Below, piece by piece: positions 40,809 through 52,974 of a stretch of DNA of 64,000 nt. Location: contig VZDJ01007753.1 in NCBI GenBank assembly GCA_008694505.1, positions 21,964,110-22,028,109 on the forward strand, written 5' to 3'. This DNA comes from Cyanoderma ruficeps (lineage: Eukaryota; Chordata; Aves; Passeriformes; Timaliidae). Each line of letters opens with the position of its first letter. The first letter of the stretch is position 1. The position numbers and the translations under genes are program-made. The notes below the pieces were generated by a model. It was given only the letters and a program-made list of their open reading frames with translations, had not been told where the DNA came from and did not search any database.

Positions 40809-40834
<26 letters not shown>
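40809..40834 (+). repeat. (AC)13 microsatellite
   Basis: Uninterrupted AC dinucleotide array followed by ATATAC. Confidence 0.97.
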
Positions 40835-40841
<7 letters not shown>

Positions 40842-40930
40842 GCTTTGAACAGATTTGAGAGGAATGGAGTGTTTAAAGACAGGTGACTATGATAACTGGA
40901 ACCTGTTTAGAAATAATTTGTGGATTGCTG

Positions 40931-41003
40931 GGAAGGAAGGAAGGAAGGAAGGAAGGAAGGAAGGAAGGAAGGAAGGAAGGAAGGAAGGAAGGAAGGAAGG
41001 AAG
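40931..41003 (+). repeat. (GGAA)18 microsatellite
   Basis: Perfect tetranucleotide array of about 18 units (73 bp). It generates artefactual open frames encoding Lys-Glu-Gly-Arg repeats in two frames, which are not genes. GGAA is the core of ETS-family binding sites; a functional role here is speculation. Confidence 0.98.
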
Positions 41004-44000
41004 CCATAGAACAAAGCAGAAACTTGGTTTCAAAACTGAAAATTGTCTCTATCAGGAGTCAAAGACTTAAATAATTAAATACAGAGGGGAAATGATACTG
41101 ATTATAGTGGATAAAAATCAACAACAGCAGAATGCAAATAACTGAAATATCTAAAATCTGTATGCCCTGTGGTGTTTATAAAAATATTACTGCTTGTTTT
41201 GTAGTATGAGAGAAAAAGTAGTACCTAGTGATGACAGATGCCTACTATGTAATAAATGTAAAACTATGAGTCTACAGAAGAGGAAGCAGAATTCAACAAA
41301 TATTTATTTTCTGGAAAGATTATACTTTCACATTTCATAGAAAAAAAAATAATATCCATTAGTAACAATAGAGAGGACACTGTCCAAGACATTGTCTAAG
41401 AAACTCCACGAGATAATAGTGTTGGCATTTAACAAACCTTGGAAAAATTAATATTTTGCCAACATCTTAAAAAGAAAAGTCTACATGGCTCTGGCCAACA
41501 CTGCTGACATGAATCCTGAATTAAGTAATGGTAATAAGGTGATATAACCAGTGAAGAATTGAAGGGGATAGCATAATGCAGAGGAATGTGCTTGTGTGGA
41601 AAACATTCCCTCTTCATCTGGTTTGGTGATAGTATTATAGGTTTGATTGTTAAATATACCTGCATCTGTTGTAGTCAGAATAAAAATCAATCTCTTTACT
41701 TAGTGAAGATAAAATGTAACAGATTACTAGATTATAGTCTTCAAGCAACAACATAAAGAAAATACTCCTAATAATAGAAAAGATTCTAGTCCAACACAGA
41801 AAGGCATGCTGGGAGTAGTTTGAAGATTTTGTTATATAAACTATAATTAGAAATATATATTAAAAGCTATGCTGATTAAACTGTGGAACTATCTATTTGC
41901 AGTCTTCAAAACAAAAGGGGACATTTCCCAAATGCACAGTGTCTTAAACAGAAATATTAGTCTGGCGTAAAAGGCAGCACTTCTGTTGATTGTCATGTCT
42001 TCCGGCCTTAAAATCTGCAAAACTTTCGGTTAAAAAAAAAGAATTTTGCCATTGACTTAAGTAGGAATAGTTCTATTATATTAATAACCTCATATAACTG
42101 AGGATAATAATTAGGATTATTCAAGATAAAGCTAATGGCCAAATATTGAGCTTTTTTGATTTTGAAACCCATTTATAGACTTCAGAAATTAAATTGTGTC
42201 CAAAATTAAGGCTCCTTATTTTTATTTAGAAGCTACTGACTTCTAAACAGCAGGACCTATTAGTAGAAGTAAAAATATCTTTTGAAGGTAGAGAAAAAGG
42301 CAGCCTCAGTGCACAAGAAATTTAATACCACTCTGAACAGAACAGTAGAAAATATACAACCAAGTATAATCCTGTTCCAGCAGCGGGGAATGGGCAATAT
42401 ATCTACCAAACAAGGGGCCAAGGTGTCTGCACTGATGCAGATAAACCCTGGTATCTCACACTTGTGACTTGCCTGTATCACCATCCTCTAACAGTCATAC
42501 ATCACAGCCTAGATGCATGAAGATAGGCCAGAAGATCTAGTCAATGAGATGGACTCAAAATATTTCAACACTTCAGTGTGGACTTCAACATATAGTGTTT
42601 CACTAAATTTTCCTAAATTCAACAGAGAGTTGATGAGGCGTTCTGACTCCAATAGTTCCATAACTTCAGAATTCAGTGTTGACACAGGGTCATCAGTTGG
42701 GTTGTAAGGCCATTTTTACCAAACACAGGAATAAACCTTTTATTCTTCTCTTCATCCTATTGTCAGACTCAGAAAATAATTTATGCATTTTTGTAGTGCA
42801 TGAAGAACTAAGAGTCAACTTTAACATTTTATCCTGACTTTCTTTCAATAATAGTTATGGAAGTAGTAGTTGCTCTGTGCCAAATTACAAACCACAGTTT
42901 GAATGAAATCTCTCTACCTAGGGATTCTTCCCACCTCTTCATATATTTGCATTTATCTTACAAATCTATTTTAATGAGCTCTATATAAAAATGAGAGCTC
43001 ATACTTCTCGAACAGGTAATTACTGTTTTGATTCCCATGAGAGGTCTTTGAAAACCCATCTTGTCATGGAAGTTAAGGGCATAATGTTTTAATTGTAGGT
43101 AGGAGAGTGGGGATAGTGCTTAAGCTGAATATTCTACCATGTAACCATCGTCCAAAATATCTTAACACAAATGACCTATCAATTGTGATTCGGCTTTCAC
43201 CTGTATGTTAAAGTGAGGCTAGATTTTTCTGCCAGAGTCTTGATTATTCTCTTTCTCTGCTAAACTAAAAGCTGGTTTTAATATTTCTCTGTTTCGTGAC
43301 TTTTGAATCAGATAGAAAGTAGTATGCTGTTGATGAAAATTTAGTTCCATTCTTAATTTATTATCTGATGGCAATTAAAAGGAACACCTACATTAATAAA
43401 GGTAGGAGAAAATTATCCTCTTCAACCTATTTTTTTGGTGTTGATGAACTGCATTCAGGTAGAAATTTCATTCCTTCGTGTTCAAACATGCCATGGGATT
43501 CTCATGTTGCCGGATATTGATCCAAATATGACAGTTCCAAAACTTTCCCCATATACCAGCTATTAGACAGCTAATGTCTTGGTGCACCCACGGGTAATGA
43601 GGGCAAAAATTCTGCCTGCCCTGAGGCACAATGTCCCTGAGATCAGTGGTGTAATGGGAAAATTCTTTATACCAACAGTAAGAGCAGTGGAGTAAAGTCC
43701 AAGTTTTCCACAGCAAATAGAGCTTACCAGAATTGTTTCATTTCTATTTTTTCACAGGAAAAAAAAAAAAGCTAAAAAGCATTTTCAAGTCAGCGTCAGG
43801 CAAGAACTGGGAAGAGAAACCTGGCCAAAGCAGGGATTTGGATGCCCAGCCTGGAAGGAGAGAAGCTTCCAGCATAGACGTGCTTGTGACTTACCTCTTG
43901 GAAGAGCAGCTAGAAGTGGAGACACCTACCGTAAATTTTTTAGCTATCCATTCTGGAATTGATTAACTCCTGGTTTTCTGGACTCATATGGTAAGTTTTT

Positions 44001-44379
44001 GGGAGATTAAAATAAATAATACCAATTAAGAATTCATGTCAAGTTCATGATACCTGCTGAAGCAACAAAATGAAAAACGTTATTCCATTTCACCATTTAT
44101 AAAAAATAAAATAGTTGATCTTTATTTAATATTCTATTTCACTTCAAAATGTATCTATTTTTAATTTTTGAGGGAAATACCTCTTTCAAAGGGAAATGAA
44201 ACAAAATGTTTTTCGTCAGATTAATAAGAACCTTCTGGTTGATCCTAAATGAATGTTTTTTTCAGTCTGCATTTTAAAAAGCAAAAGAAATAATAATTTA
44301 GGTTGACGTTGATCCAGAAGGTATATTTTTTTAATCTTTTTCTAGCATGAAGCTGAGAAAAGTAATTTCACTTTTTCAG
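41004..44379. other. Non-coding stretch, little recognised
   Basis: AT-rich sequence. A 9-bp perfect dyad (ATGAGCTCT/AGAGCTCAT) lies at 42,974-43,002. Parts around 41,870-41,900 and 42,365-42,395 faintly recall CR1 3' sequence but are too diverged to call. A plus-strand frame at 43,733-43,966 begins beside a TTTTTTCACAG acceptor-like site, but its protein is unrecognised. A minus-strand CCAAGAG|GTAAGTC donor-like site lies near 43,895-43,908 without a clear coding exon before it. Confidence 0.4.
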
Positions 44380-45306
44380 TTCTGTACAGAGGTACAAATG
44401 GAGCCCACAGAAGAGAAAGGTGCTCAGCATCCTTGAAAATCAAGGCATTAAAAGAATGGTTTTACCCTATTGATCTTAAAGAGAAAGGAAATTGTACAAT
44501 AAATACATTTAGAGATGACACCAAAATAGGAAGGACTGGAAATAGCAAACATCAGAGAAGCTTAGAAAGCATTAAAATGAGTACAATTTAATGTGGGCAT
44601 ATGTAAAATAATATACATGGAGAAAAATACTATCTGGCATAAAATCAAAGGAGCATTCTATAGGAAGAACAGTAATGTGGAAAAGATTTGGGGTGAGAGA
44701 TACCATATTGGACATGAGGTTTCAATTTAACGATGTTGCACAAGTAGCCGACCTATTCGTGAAAACAAAGAGATATTAATTAAGATTTTGATTAGCTTAT
44801 TGCTAATGGCTGATGAGGCGTTCTACTTCTTATCATTAGGCAAATTCTGTGCTACTTGGAGAAGTCAATCTATTCAGAATAGCCTTCAAAACTTTTTGTG
44901 TTACATTACTTTTTTGTAAATAAATTTGTCTGCTATCATGTTCAGTATGCACAGCACGTGTCTCAGAGACACTCCAGGAAACGATGACAGAAACAAGTAT
45001 TACAAGGTGTGATCTATTTTGTGAGAGGCTAAGGGTACTTCATGGTTAGAGCTTAAGGAAAAGAAGTTATGATAACAGTCTGTAAACATTTAAATGGCAA
45101 TAGTCCAAAATGAAGGAAAGATAATTAACTGAGTTTGGAAATGGTACGTTAAGGAACAATAACTTGAAAGAGGAGACAATGTGTATATAAAAATTAAAAA
45201 CAAAACGTAAGTTACGAGGTCAATGAGATGAAGGGAAAATTTACCCTAGAGGTAGTTAGTGCATCATATCTACATGTGCTTCAAAGGAGATTTGATAAAA
45301 CCTCAA
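44380..45306 (+). mobile_element. Ancient CR1 LINE fragment (end of ORF2 and 3' region)
   Basis: Several consecutive blocks match the order of the CR1 ORF2 C-terminal region on the plus strand: 'agatgacaccaaaatagga' at about 44,513, 'atggagaaaaatac' near 44,618, 'aatgtggaaaagattt' near 44,673, 'aggaaacgatgacag' near 44,976, 'gtgagaggctaagggtact' near 45,022, 'gttatgataacagtctgtaa' near 45,066 and 'cttcaaaggagatttgata' near 45,280. In CR1 these encode the end of reverse transcriptase and precede the 3' UTR. The copy is highly diverged with many stops and frameshifts. About 200 bp in the middle (roughly 44,765-44,960) show no resemblance and may be an insertion or an extra-diverged part. It is much older than the copy at 53 kb. 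Confidence 0.75.
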
Positions 45307-45528
45307 AGGCTTTTACAGAAAACAAGCCTTCCATGTAGGGCATTGGACTATTAGCCCCAAAAGATGATATTTTTCACTTGTTCCAGACTTGAAGTAGTTT
45401 GTATCTTGCTGTGCTCCTTTTAAAATTTCTAAATTTCAGATTCCTTTTTGTATTCACAAATCTGACCAGAAGATGGGTATGCTTTTGCTTTGTTAACATT
45501 TTTCCAGTTCAAGATGGTAAGGCGTGAC

Positions 45529-45710
45529 CTGGAAAACTGGAAGGGCTGGCAGGCGCTGTTGGGTTTATCTGGTTTGGCATTTCTGCTGGGATCTTCCAGT
45601 ACATCCCTGACCGAGCACAACAGGCGAGCATCTGAAACCCCCAAGTCCAAGACTGACAGTTTCAGGACCTTGATGGTTTTGTTGATAGGTGTTTCAGTTA
45701 ATGAATCACT
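45529..45710 (-). CDS. Candidate internal coding exon (about 60 codons, unidentified)
   Basis: Minus-strand sequence: a TTTTTTCTTGGTGCAG acceptor-like site ends at 45,711, and an open segment of 182 nt runs to a weak CAG|GTCACG donor at 45,528. The frame has no stop from 45,719 down to 45,429. Third positions are enriched in C/G (ATC AAC ... ACC ATC AAG GTC CTG) against an AT-rich background, which looks coding. The translation starts SDSLTETPINKTIKVLKLSV, contains LLCSVRDVLEDP, and shows no transmembrane segment. I do not recognise the family. The exon would end two nucleotides into a codon, so it cannot join directly to the phase-0 candidate at 37.3 kb without intervening exons. The opposite strand is also open here (45,490-45,834), which lowers confidence. 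Alternatives are a retrocopy fragment or a GC-rich chance frame. Confidence 0.3.
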
Positions 45711-46017
45711 CTGCACCAAGAAAAAACTTTCAGAGCTTCTTCAGATGCAAGAATGCAGCTCAGAACAAGTTAGCTTTCATTTCACAGGTTCAAGGGGTTT
45801 TCTGCAACAGTACATATTTTTTATTTCCAAATGAATATGGAGTTTCTGAAGAACAGGATGGCAGTCAAGGATAAAAATAAAAAATAACAAAAAAAATAAA
45901 TGTAAGAAAAATATTTTAGGTTTCTTCCCCATCATACCCCTGCTCAATCCAAGCCTTGCCTGCAGGGATTTTAAGATAGAAATCACATGGCTAACATTAA
46001 AATCTTGTTAAAGGATT
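45711..46017. other. Non-coding flank, nothing recognised
   Basis: A-rich stretch around 45,872-45,912 and otherwise unique sequence. No feature recognised. Confidence 0.5.
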
Positions 46018-46115
46018 AGGGGCCACGTCCTGAGCCAGGGTAAATTGAATACAGCTCCATTGACTTCAGCATAGCTTTACCCTTTCACAGCACTTGAAGA
46101 TCTGACCATAAAAAT
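46018..46115. repeat. Possible old amniote dispersed repeat
   Basis: The words 'cctgagccagggtaaattga', 'cagctccattgacttcag' and 'cacttgaagatctgacc' occur in order. This pattern (gtaaat..agctccattgacttcaatgg..gaggatctggcc) is one I associate with old dispersed repeats in turtles, crocodiles and birds. I cannot name the family with confidence. Confidence 0.35.
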
Positions 46116-48625
46116 GTCTTGGGCTGGTTTATTACAAGAATGGATAGGTATGTTCACATTTGATTTCCGGCTCTGAGTTTTCTTGACCTGTTATAGTTGT
46201 CCGGTTCTTGGTAAAACTGAAATAAAAAATGACACGCAGAGTCTGATACCTGAAAGGGCCTTGCAAGATAGGAAATTCAAGAAGGAAAGTTGCCAAGCAA
46301 AGTTATGTTGCCTCATTTTTATGCGTTATGCCACATATTTTAATTGCATCTGCATACACTTCTTTTATAAAACTATTGCCCCATTTTGTGTATTGGCAGG
46401 AATGAGGATCCTGTTCTATATTTCTTTTTATCTTTTCCACTCCATGTGTGAGTCTCTGCCTAATTTATAATACTGCCATCCAAACCGTACATAAAGTACA
46501 CAAATTATTCACATCTTCATGAGCTTTTCCATAGTGACTCATTAATTATTTTTATTGCATCTTATGCGAAAAATATCATAATTCCCTTTCCACAGTTGAG
46601 AGAACTCAGAGGAAAGGAGCATGGCCAGTTTTGGGCCACAAAGCAGATCCATGGCAAGCCCAGAGCTGCTGGCTGCTAGCTTGTATTTATTTGTTCCAAA
46701 AGATGAGGGCTAGACATATTCACAGCTTCCAGTACATACACTGGCACTTATGATAGCTATTCCAGAAGTCAAAACAAAAATACTGCAATGGAAGCATTCA
46801 ACTAATGACAATCACAGTGGTCACCTGTAAAAATATTATCTTAATGTTACTTACAGAATTTCTGGGATAGCAACAAATCTAAACGTTCAGAGTCTGCAGC
46901 TTAACCACTTGATACCTGCACTCCTTGTTTATGAAATCTCTTATTTTATACAACTTTTTTCTCTTTACACAACATGATGTGGGGCTTCCAGCAACAGGCC
47001 TCTCTGTAGCATGAGGAATCTTTGACGAGTGCCCGGGTTTGTAATGTTCAAAGTCCGAAAATACTGTGAATTTGTTATTATTCATGAATGTGTGTTGTAA
47101 TTGCTTTAAAATTAATTCTTGAATTTCTGAGTCTCTAGGTTGTGCCACCATCTTGCAAAAGTATGAAGTACTGTGTAAACAACCTCGCTTTTATACTGGA
47201 ACCTGAGATGCTTCTATATAAGCAAGTTCCATCCTACTTCATTAATAATATGCAACAATAATATGCAGTTTAAGAGGAGAAATTCATGACAGATTATTTC
47301 ACAGTCTATCAGACACACACATCTCAAAGAAATAGTTGGTCTTTTTTTTTCCAGGAAACTCAGTTAAGGACTGTATCTAAAAACCTTTTCTTCATTTAAA
47401 ATCTGTATTTATATAGCCAAAATAAAGTATATGGAAATGTTATTTGTATGCCTTTTAATGTCAACATTTTATTTTTCTTATAATAATAGAAAGTTATACA
47501 GTTACAGAACTTATCAGTCTTCTGATAAACTCATCTAATATTGTCCATTATAAGGTATTGACACTTTTCCAAGGCAGAGATTTAAGAGTTTCCCTACAAG
47601 GGTATCCAGAAGATGTGTGTACTCATTTGATCAATCGTTGGATCCATCAGGATACTGTTTTGTCTTAGCCTACTCAGAGCTTTTATAGGAAACTAAAGAG
47701 ACAGAGATCTATTTAAATATAAAGTTGCATCTTTTTGTCACCTGACAATATGATCTCTCCTGTGTTAGAAGTATGAGAGTGCTGAACATCATGAGAAAGG
47801 CTGTGTTTACAGCACTTTTCTCTGGAACTAGAACTGAAAATGTCACAAGATTTGTGAAGAAGCAGGTGCTTGGGAAATTTTCAGTCCAAAGGTGCAGATT
47901 AAAGAGCTTCAGGACTCTTTCTAAAAATCTTCCGGGTAAGCAGATGAACTTTGAATATATACTTGTATTCCACATCTTGCAATGTTAAAGCTGGAAAACT
48001 TTAAAAACTTTGGTCACATTGATCTCACCAGCACAAGAAGATGAAACTCAAGTACATACTTAGTTGTTACATGGCAATGCAGTTTCTCCAAATGTTGCAT
48101 TTCAGCAATGAACTTCTCTAGGTGTTGGATTATCAAAATGGATATTCAGGAGATTTCTAGACAGCTCTACTTAGATAGGAATCTTTTCATCTACCAATTC
48201 AGATTTTTTTTTTTTATCCTAAACCTTTTGAGAGGAAGGCCACATGAGACAGAAAATATGTTGTACCCCTCAGGTAGAGTAAAGGATGCATAGCAGCCAC
48301 TACAGAAGCAGAGACACGAGACAGATGGATGGACACATATACTCTTATAAATACTTGCTAGCATAGCTCTGTTAATCTAAAGGTCAGAAAGCAAAGAGCA
48401 ATCCAGAACATCAACTTGGTTGTGGATACTCCTCCCCAGAGGACATGTTTTTCAAGACTTTCTGAAATCAGGTTGGCAGCTTATGAAAGACGTAATCTTG
48501 CTCCCACATCTCATGCAAAACCACAGGAAATAATTTTCATGTTCCTCACACCAGAAGTCAAGACACACATAATCAAGCATCATATAGTCATTTGCTATGA
48601 AGCGTAGTCGGGAGACTTTGGCTTG
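46116..48625. other. Non-coding stretch, nothing recognised
   Basis: AT-rich unique sequence. Minus-strand frames at 46,879-47,151 and 47,709-47,975 and plus-strand frames at 46,183-46,470 and 47,773-47,988 lack recognisable features. No repeat family seen. Confidence 0.5.
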
Positions 48626-48675
48626 TTTTCTGTGGTCAAACAATATGTGTGAACATATTGTTTGACCACAGAAAA
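48626..48675. repeat. Perfect inverted repeat: 23-bp arms, 4-nt loop
   Basis: The left arm at 48,626-48,648 and right arm at 48,653-48,675 are exact reverse complements around the loop GTGA. The arms contain CTGTGGTCAAACAATATGT and its complement. Outside the arms the flanks do not pair continuously. With so short a loop, this is more like the product of a template switch than a typical microRNA precursor. Confidence 0.95.
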
Positions 48676-51600
48676 GCCTACAGACTTTTTTTTTTTCACT
48701 TGTAAAAATTATTTCTCATTGTCACCAACACGGAGGTGTTTTCATGATTCACCCCTCAAATAGCTGCTTTTCTGAAAGCATTCTCCTTTCTGATGGCTGG
48801 CAATTGTACATTGCAATCCTTCTGCATAGGTGCTTAATGTCAAAATGGGATAGTACTGTACTGTACTGAAACAGTACTGTAGGACTGTTTCCCCTCTTAT
48901 AATCTATTTTGCTTTTTTTTTTTGGACCATTTTACCCTTCCCTTACCCTAATATAAATGCATCAAAACGTAAAGGTATAGTCTGATCAGAATTAATTCTC
49001 TGAGAATGTAATGGGCAATTTACATTCTCACTTTTGCATCTGCTATATTTAGCAATAGTTAGAGAAAATAAGAAAAGTGAAATTTCTGAACAAAAATTAT
49101 TGAAGCCTGACTACAGCAAAAAAAACAGATTATTGTGTAGGGCTGATTTTTTGGACTATGTACCTCTTTCAGATTCTAAAAATGAATGTCTGTTTTAGAC
49201 ATTTGTAAGGCATTTGGCAAGCACTGCTTAGAAGATGATACTGAAATTTAATTTTAAATGTTTGAAAAGCTTAGTTTAGGTCAGAAATGGAAGCCCATCT
49301 GAAAGAGATCAGCCTCTGCTCGGTGGTACAAATCTCAAATCAAGCAGACAACAGAAATTAATTTCTAGCAATTTCCACCAATGTGAACTTAGATAAGACG
49401 TTATTGTAAAGTATTAATTATACGACACTGGCTAAGCCTGAAGTTCTCTTTAGTTGACTAAACCCTCTGTACGGCGATTTTGTATGTTGCCTGTCCAGAG
49501 AACACCAGTTCTAACAGGCAATACTAATGATAAAAAATCAATGTTATTTTGGATGTTGTCTTAATCTCAGTTCTGTATCCATAAATCTAAAAGTCTTGAT
49601 ATACTTCCAAAAATAAAGGTGAAAGGTTCTACGCATTCAGATCATGTTTTTTCTTCAAATCAATCCCTTATTTTGCATTATCCTTCTTTCTTAGGATTCT
49701 GTACAAACACTCTGGAAATCTTGAGGGCTCCTAAAGAGAAAATGTAGAGAGGAATCTCTTGGAAGGGACAAAATGTGAAACATAGTTTCCTCTGATTCAT
49801 CCATATCTACTGTGGAAAACATGAATCCCAGGAGATGGCCAGGGGCTAGGGAAACTTGAGAATGAATATGGATGTAGTATTATTGCCAAAGGATGGAGTG
49901 AAGTGCCAACAACTTGGAGCACAGGTGAACAAATGCAATCTCTCCCCTGGTTTTGAACCCTGGAATCCAGTATGTCTGAGACGCTTCAATCTATTCTGCC
50001 AGAGAACAAGGAAAGCATAAGTCTCACCTGCGCTGGAATAGTTCAGGAGCCTTTACTACATGGAAATCCTGTGGGAAATATCATCCCTACAGCCTCTTCT
50101 GTAGAGTTTTTACTGCTAGAGGGGAAAATCAGGCCCAGACATATTACATACACATTATCCACTTAATCTCATTTAGTCAATTATTGGTATCTCTCCTTCT
50201 GCGTTTATTCCAAACAGACAAATGTATCTTCCTTTGACTGCTGTGTAAAAGGATGTCCCTTTTCACTGCACTAATGCCTAACCTTCAACCATCAAGTTTT
50301 CTTTATAAAATAAAAGGAAAGCATATTTAATCCAGGAATTTGCAAATAAATTAAACTCTGCATTAGATAAACAAATTTTTAAATAGCTGCTAGCTATTGA
50401 TTTACTTTCTGACCTGATTTTTCTGGCTCAAAAATTCATTTCCATACTTGGTGGGGAATATTCATTTAAATCCTAGGGTTTAGTCTACACTAGGGAAATT
50501 TCTCCCGAATTTTTAGTGGTTTTAGAAGTGATTTGCCATTGCAATTTTAGAATTGTTTGGAAGTGTTGTTTAGGCTTCACTTAGTTGGTATCAACTAAAA
50601 ACAGTCTGAATTTTTTGGTGCTTCATCTAAACAAGAACCTGAACTGGCTTTTAAGCAAGAATTCAAGAGCCTATATTAAGAAGTAATGGCACTCCTGGGA
50701 GCTTAGAGTGGCACTGAACCTCTGTGTTCACAGCTTTCCACATTGCTCCCAGTGTTCCAGGGAATTTGATCATATTTTAGTGAAGAGGAGGTGTTTCTTA
50801 AAGATGTTGCTCTTACACCCTAAAGTCATGCAACATTTGAAAGGAACAACTTGCAAGCATTTTAACACAGTGTAGGTATTTATAAATTTGTGCCCAATAG
50901 ACAGTTTCAACCACTAAGTAATGTCATGCATGGGCTTTCAGACTTTCTATGTAATAACGTCAATACTATTGAGAGTAGTATGTTTCTGCATTAGATCTGC
51001 AAGTATTTTTCTGTTAAATTATAAGATCTGTTAACATGCAAGCAACCTGTAGCCATATTTCTTTTGGTGAATATTTTTATAATAAATCAAGAGTAATCTT
51101 ATAGATCCATGGATGACTGTGATCAAATAGCTGTTGCTCTCAGTCTTCTATTGTAAACTCAGCAAATTTGTGGTATTAAAAGCTTTTCTATTAATAATAA
51201 TTTTTTTAAAAAAGGAAAAATAAAGAAAAAGCCTTCTGCACTTTCTATATCATGAAAAGGACAGTTTTTCTTTAACTACCCTGAACGCACTAAGATAACT
51301 GCATTTCAGTGGGCATAGATGCAAGATTTCTGTTAAATAACAGCTGTATTTCCTGGAGGGGAGGTCCTTTTAATAGCCAAAAAAAAAAAAGTTTTCAGAG
51401 CAGGCATTTAGGCTCTGCTTTCTCCAGTAGATGTCACTTGCAGTACATAATAATTCATGTAAAGAAGTCAGAGTATATAGAAATGCATTGCTTTCCCTGA
51501 AATATGCAAACTAAATTAAAAAGCAATTTTAGTGCCCTGTGTATGTAGTAAGTTTGGCATTTAGTTTATTTTAACAGATGGCATTGAAATAACAAAAGGT

Positions 51601-52959
51601 AAAGCATTTTTTTCCCAATTGATCAGTGAGGATTATGTCTCTTTCTCCTGTAATTTGAAATAACAGAAGGAGACAAATATATTTGTTGACACATGTGAGG
51701 TCTGGGTCACACATGATCTAATATTGTATTGACAAGTAGTTTTTGGCAATTGCTAGACTTACTCTAAAGAGAAAATGTATTATGTAATTATTTTTTTACT
51801 TCAGAAGCATTAGCAATTTGGTTTAAATTTAGGAGGGAAAACCTATAGAACACATATGCCTCAAAAGCAGAGATGTTTTCTTGTATAAACAAAGGAGAAC
51901 TTGTGGATATATTACATATTTAAGGGAAACTGTCTTTTGGTACAGTTGATTAGAAATGTAAGCAATGTTCTAGGAACATTTTACTTGATTTCTAATAATT
52001 TTTAAGATATTTCTTTTATTATAACTATAGTGTAACAACATTGTCTTCAGTCAGATCACTATGGCCTTATTTACATGCAAAACCCACATTTTCAGGCCCT
52101 TGGGGCCTCCGGGATACACTGTGATCTCTACAGTCACTGCTGACTGTAAATTATCCACAAATATTCACATTGTGTTAGCTTGCATCATTTTCCTTGTCTC
52201 CAACTGGTATGCCAGTCAAGACTGCATTTTAGAATTTAGGTGCTGGTAGTTTATTTGCTGGCTGATCACAGCATTTGACGTCTCCTGTTTGTAGCCATCC
52301 CTCCTCTGCTCACCTTAGCAGTTCTTCCTTTCAACACATATGAGGTTGCAATATTGCTCTATTCATTCCCATTCCACTCTCCATGGCATGGATGAGTTGG
52401 CCAGTTTTGAACTTAAGTCTTCTCCTGTTCTCTTCCTGGATTCTGATCAAAGACCCACAGAAAACCCCAACTCAGACTAAGAGAGAGGAATAAAAACTTG
52501 CTATTCTCTCTTCTCATCTTATTCCCATCTCATTCCACTATTTCCCCCAGACAACCACATGCAAATACAATTTTGAGAGTTTTCAGAAGGAACGCCAAGA
52601 AGGCAGGAACCACAGAGATTTGGACATGAAGCCCACTTTTACACCTTTGTTCTCTCCCAGCTGAATAAGTCAAAGGTGGATAAACTGTGTCCTGCTTATG
52701 ACAGGCTTTGAGGACCCTTTCATGAGAGAGTAATGGAAATCATTAAAGCTTTGTCCCTCACTCCCAAAGAAACCTGGTGTACACTGTGAATGAAAGGAGT
52801 AAAAGTCTAGAAATACAAGAGAAATTAACTTTTCCCCAGAACGCAGCTGAAGGTGACTACTGCATGGGAAACTTGAAACCAGCTGCAGCAAATTTGGTCT
52901 TACTGAGAGCTATCTGCTGTCTTGGCTTTTCTGCACAAGGTGAGGAAGGAGGTGAGAGG
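48676..52959. other. Non-coding stretch, nothing firmly recognised
   Basis: AT-rich sequence. An 11-bp perfect hairpin (arms 49,001-49,011 and 49,020-49,030) and a short GTACT-rich run near 48,853-48,882 are visible. The stretch 50,470-50,640 has a 'tagtctacactagg' start and a 'catctaaacaag' end that faintly recall old DNA-transposon MITEs in reptiles, too weak to annotate. Open frames of about 60-75 codons look fortuitous. Confidence 0.45.
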
Positions 52960-52974
52960 TAAAGATAGACAGCC

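Noticed and set aside
40855..41074. Open frames encoding Lys-Glu-Gly-Arg repeats
   Set aside because: Pure translation of the (GGAA)n microsatellite.
41870..42400. Further diverged CR1 fragment
   Set aside because: Only isolated words resemble CR1; word order and spacing are not convincing.
43733..43966. Plus-strand open frame next to a TTTTTTCACAG acceptor-like site
   Set aside because: The acceptor is good, but the protein is unrecognised, starts with a poly-A-encoded lysine run, and a strong donor-like site lies on the opposite strand; not enough to call an exon.
42634..44824. Shared 14-mer TGATGAGGCGTTCT near 42,634 and 44,811
   Set aside because: Several 14-bp matches are expected by chance in 64 kb, and the flanks do not match.
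48626..48675. MicroRNA precursor reading of the 23-bp palindrome
   Set aside because: A perfect stem with a 4-nt loop and no extended lower stem does not fit animal microRNA hairpins.
50470..50640. Old MITE-like element
   Set aside because: Suggestive terminal words only; no clear inverted repeats or target duplication.
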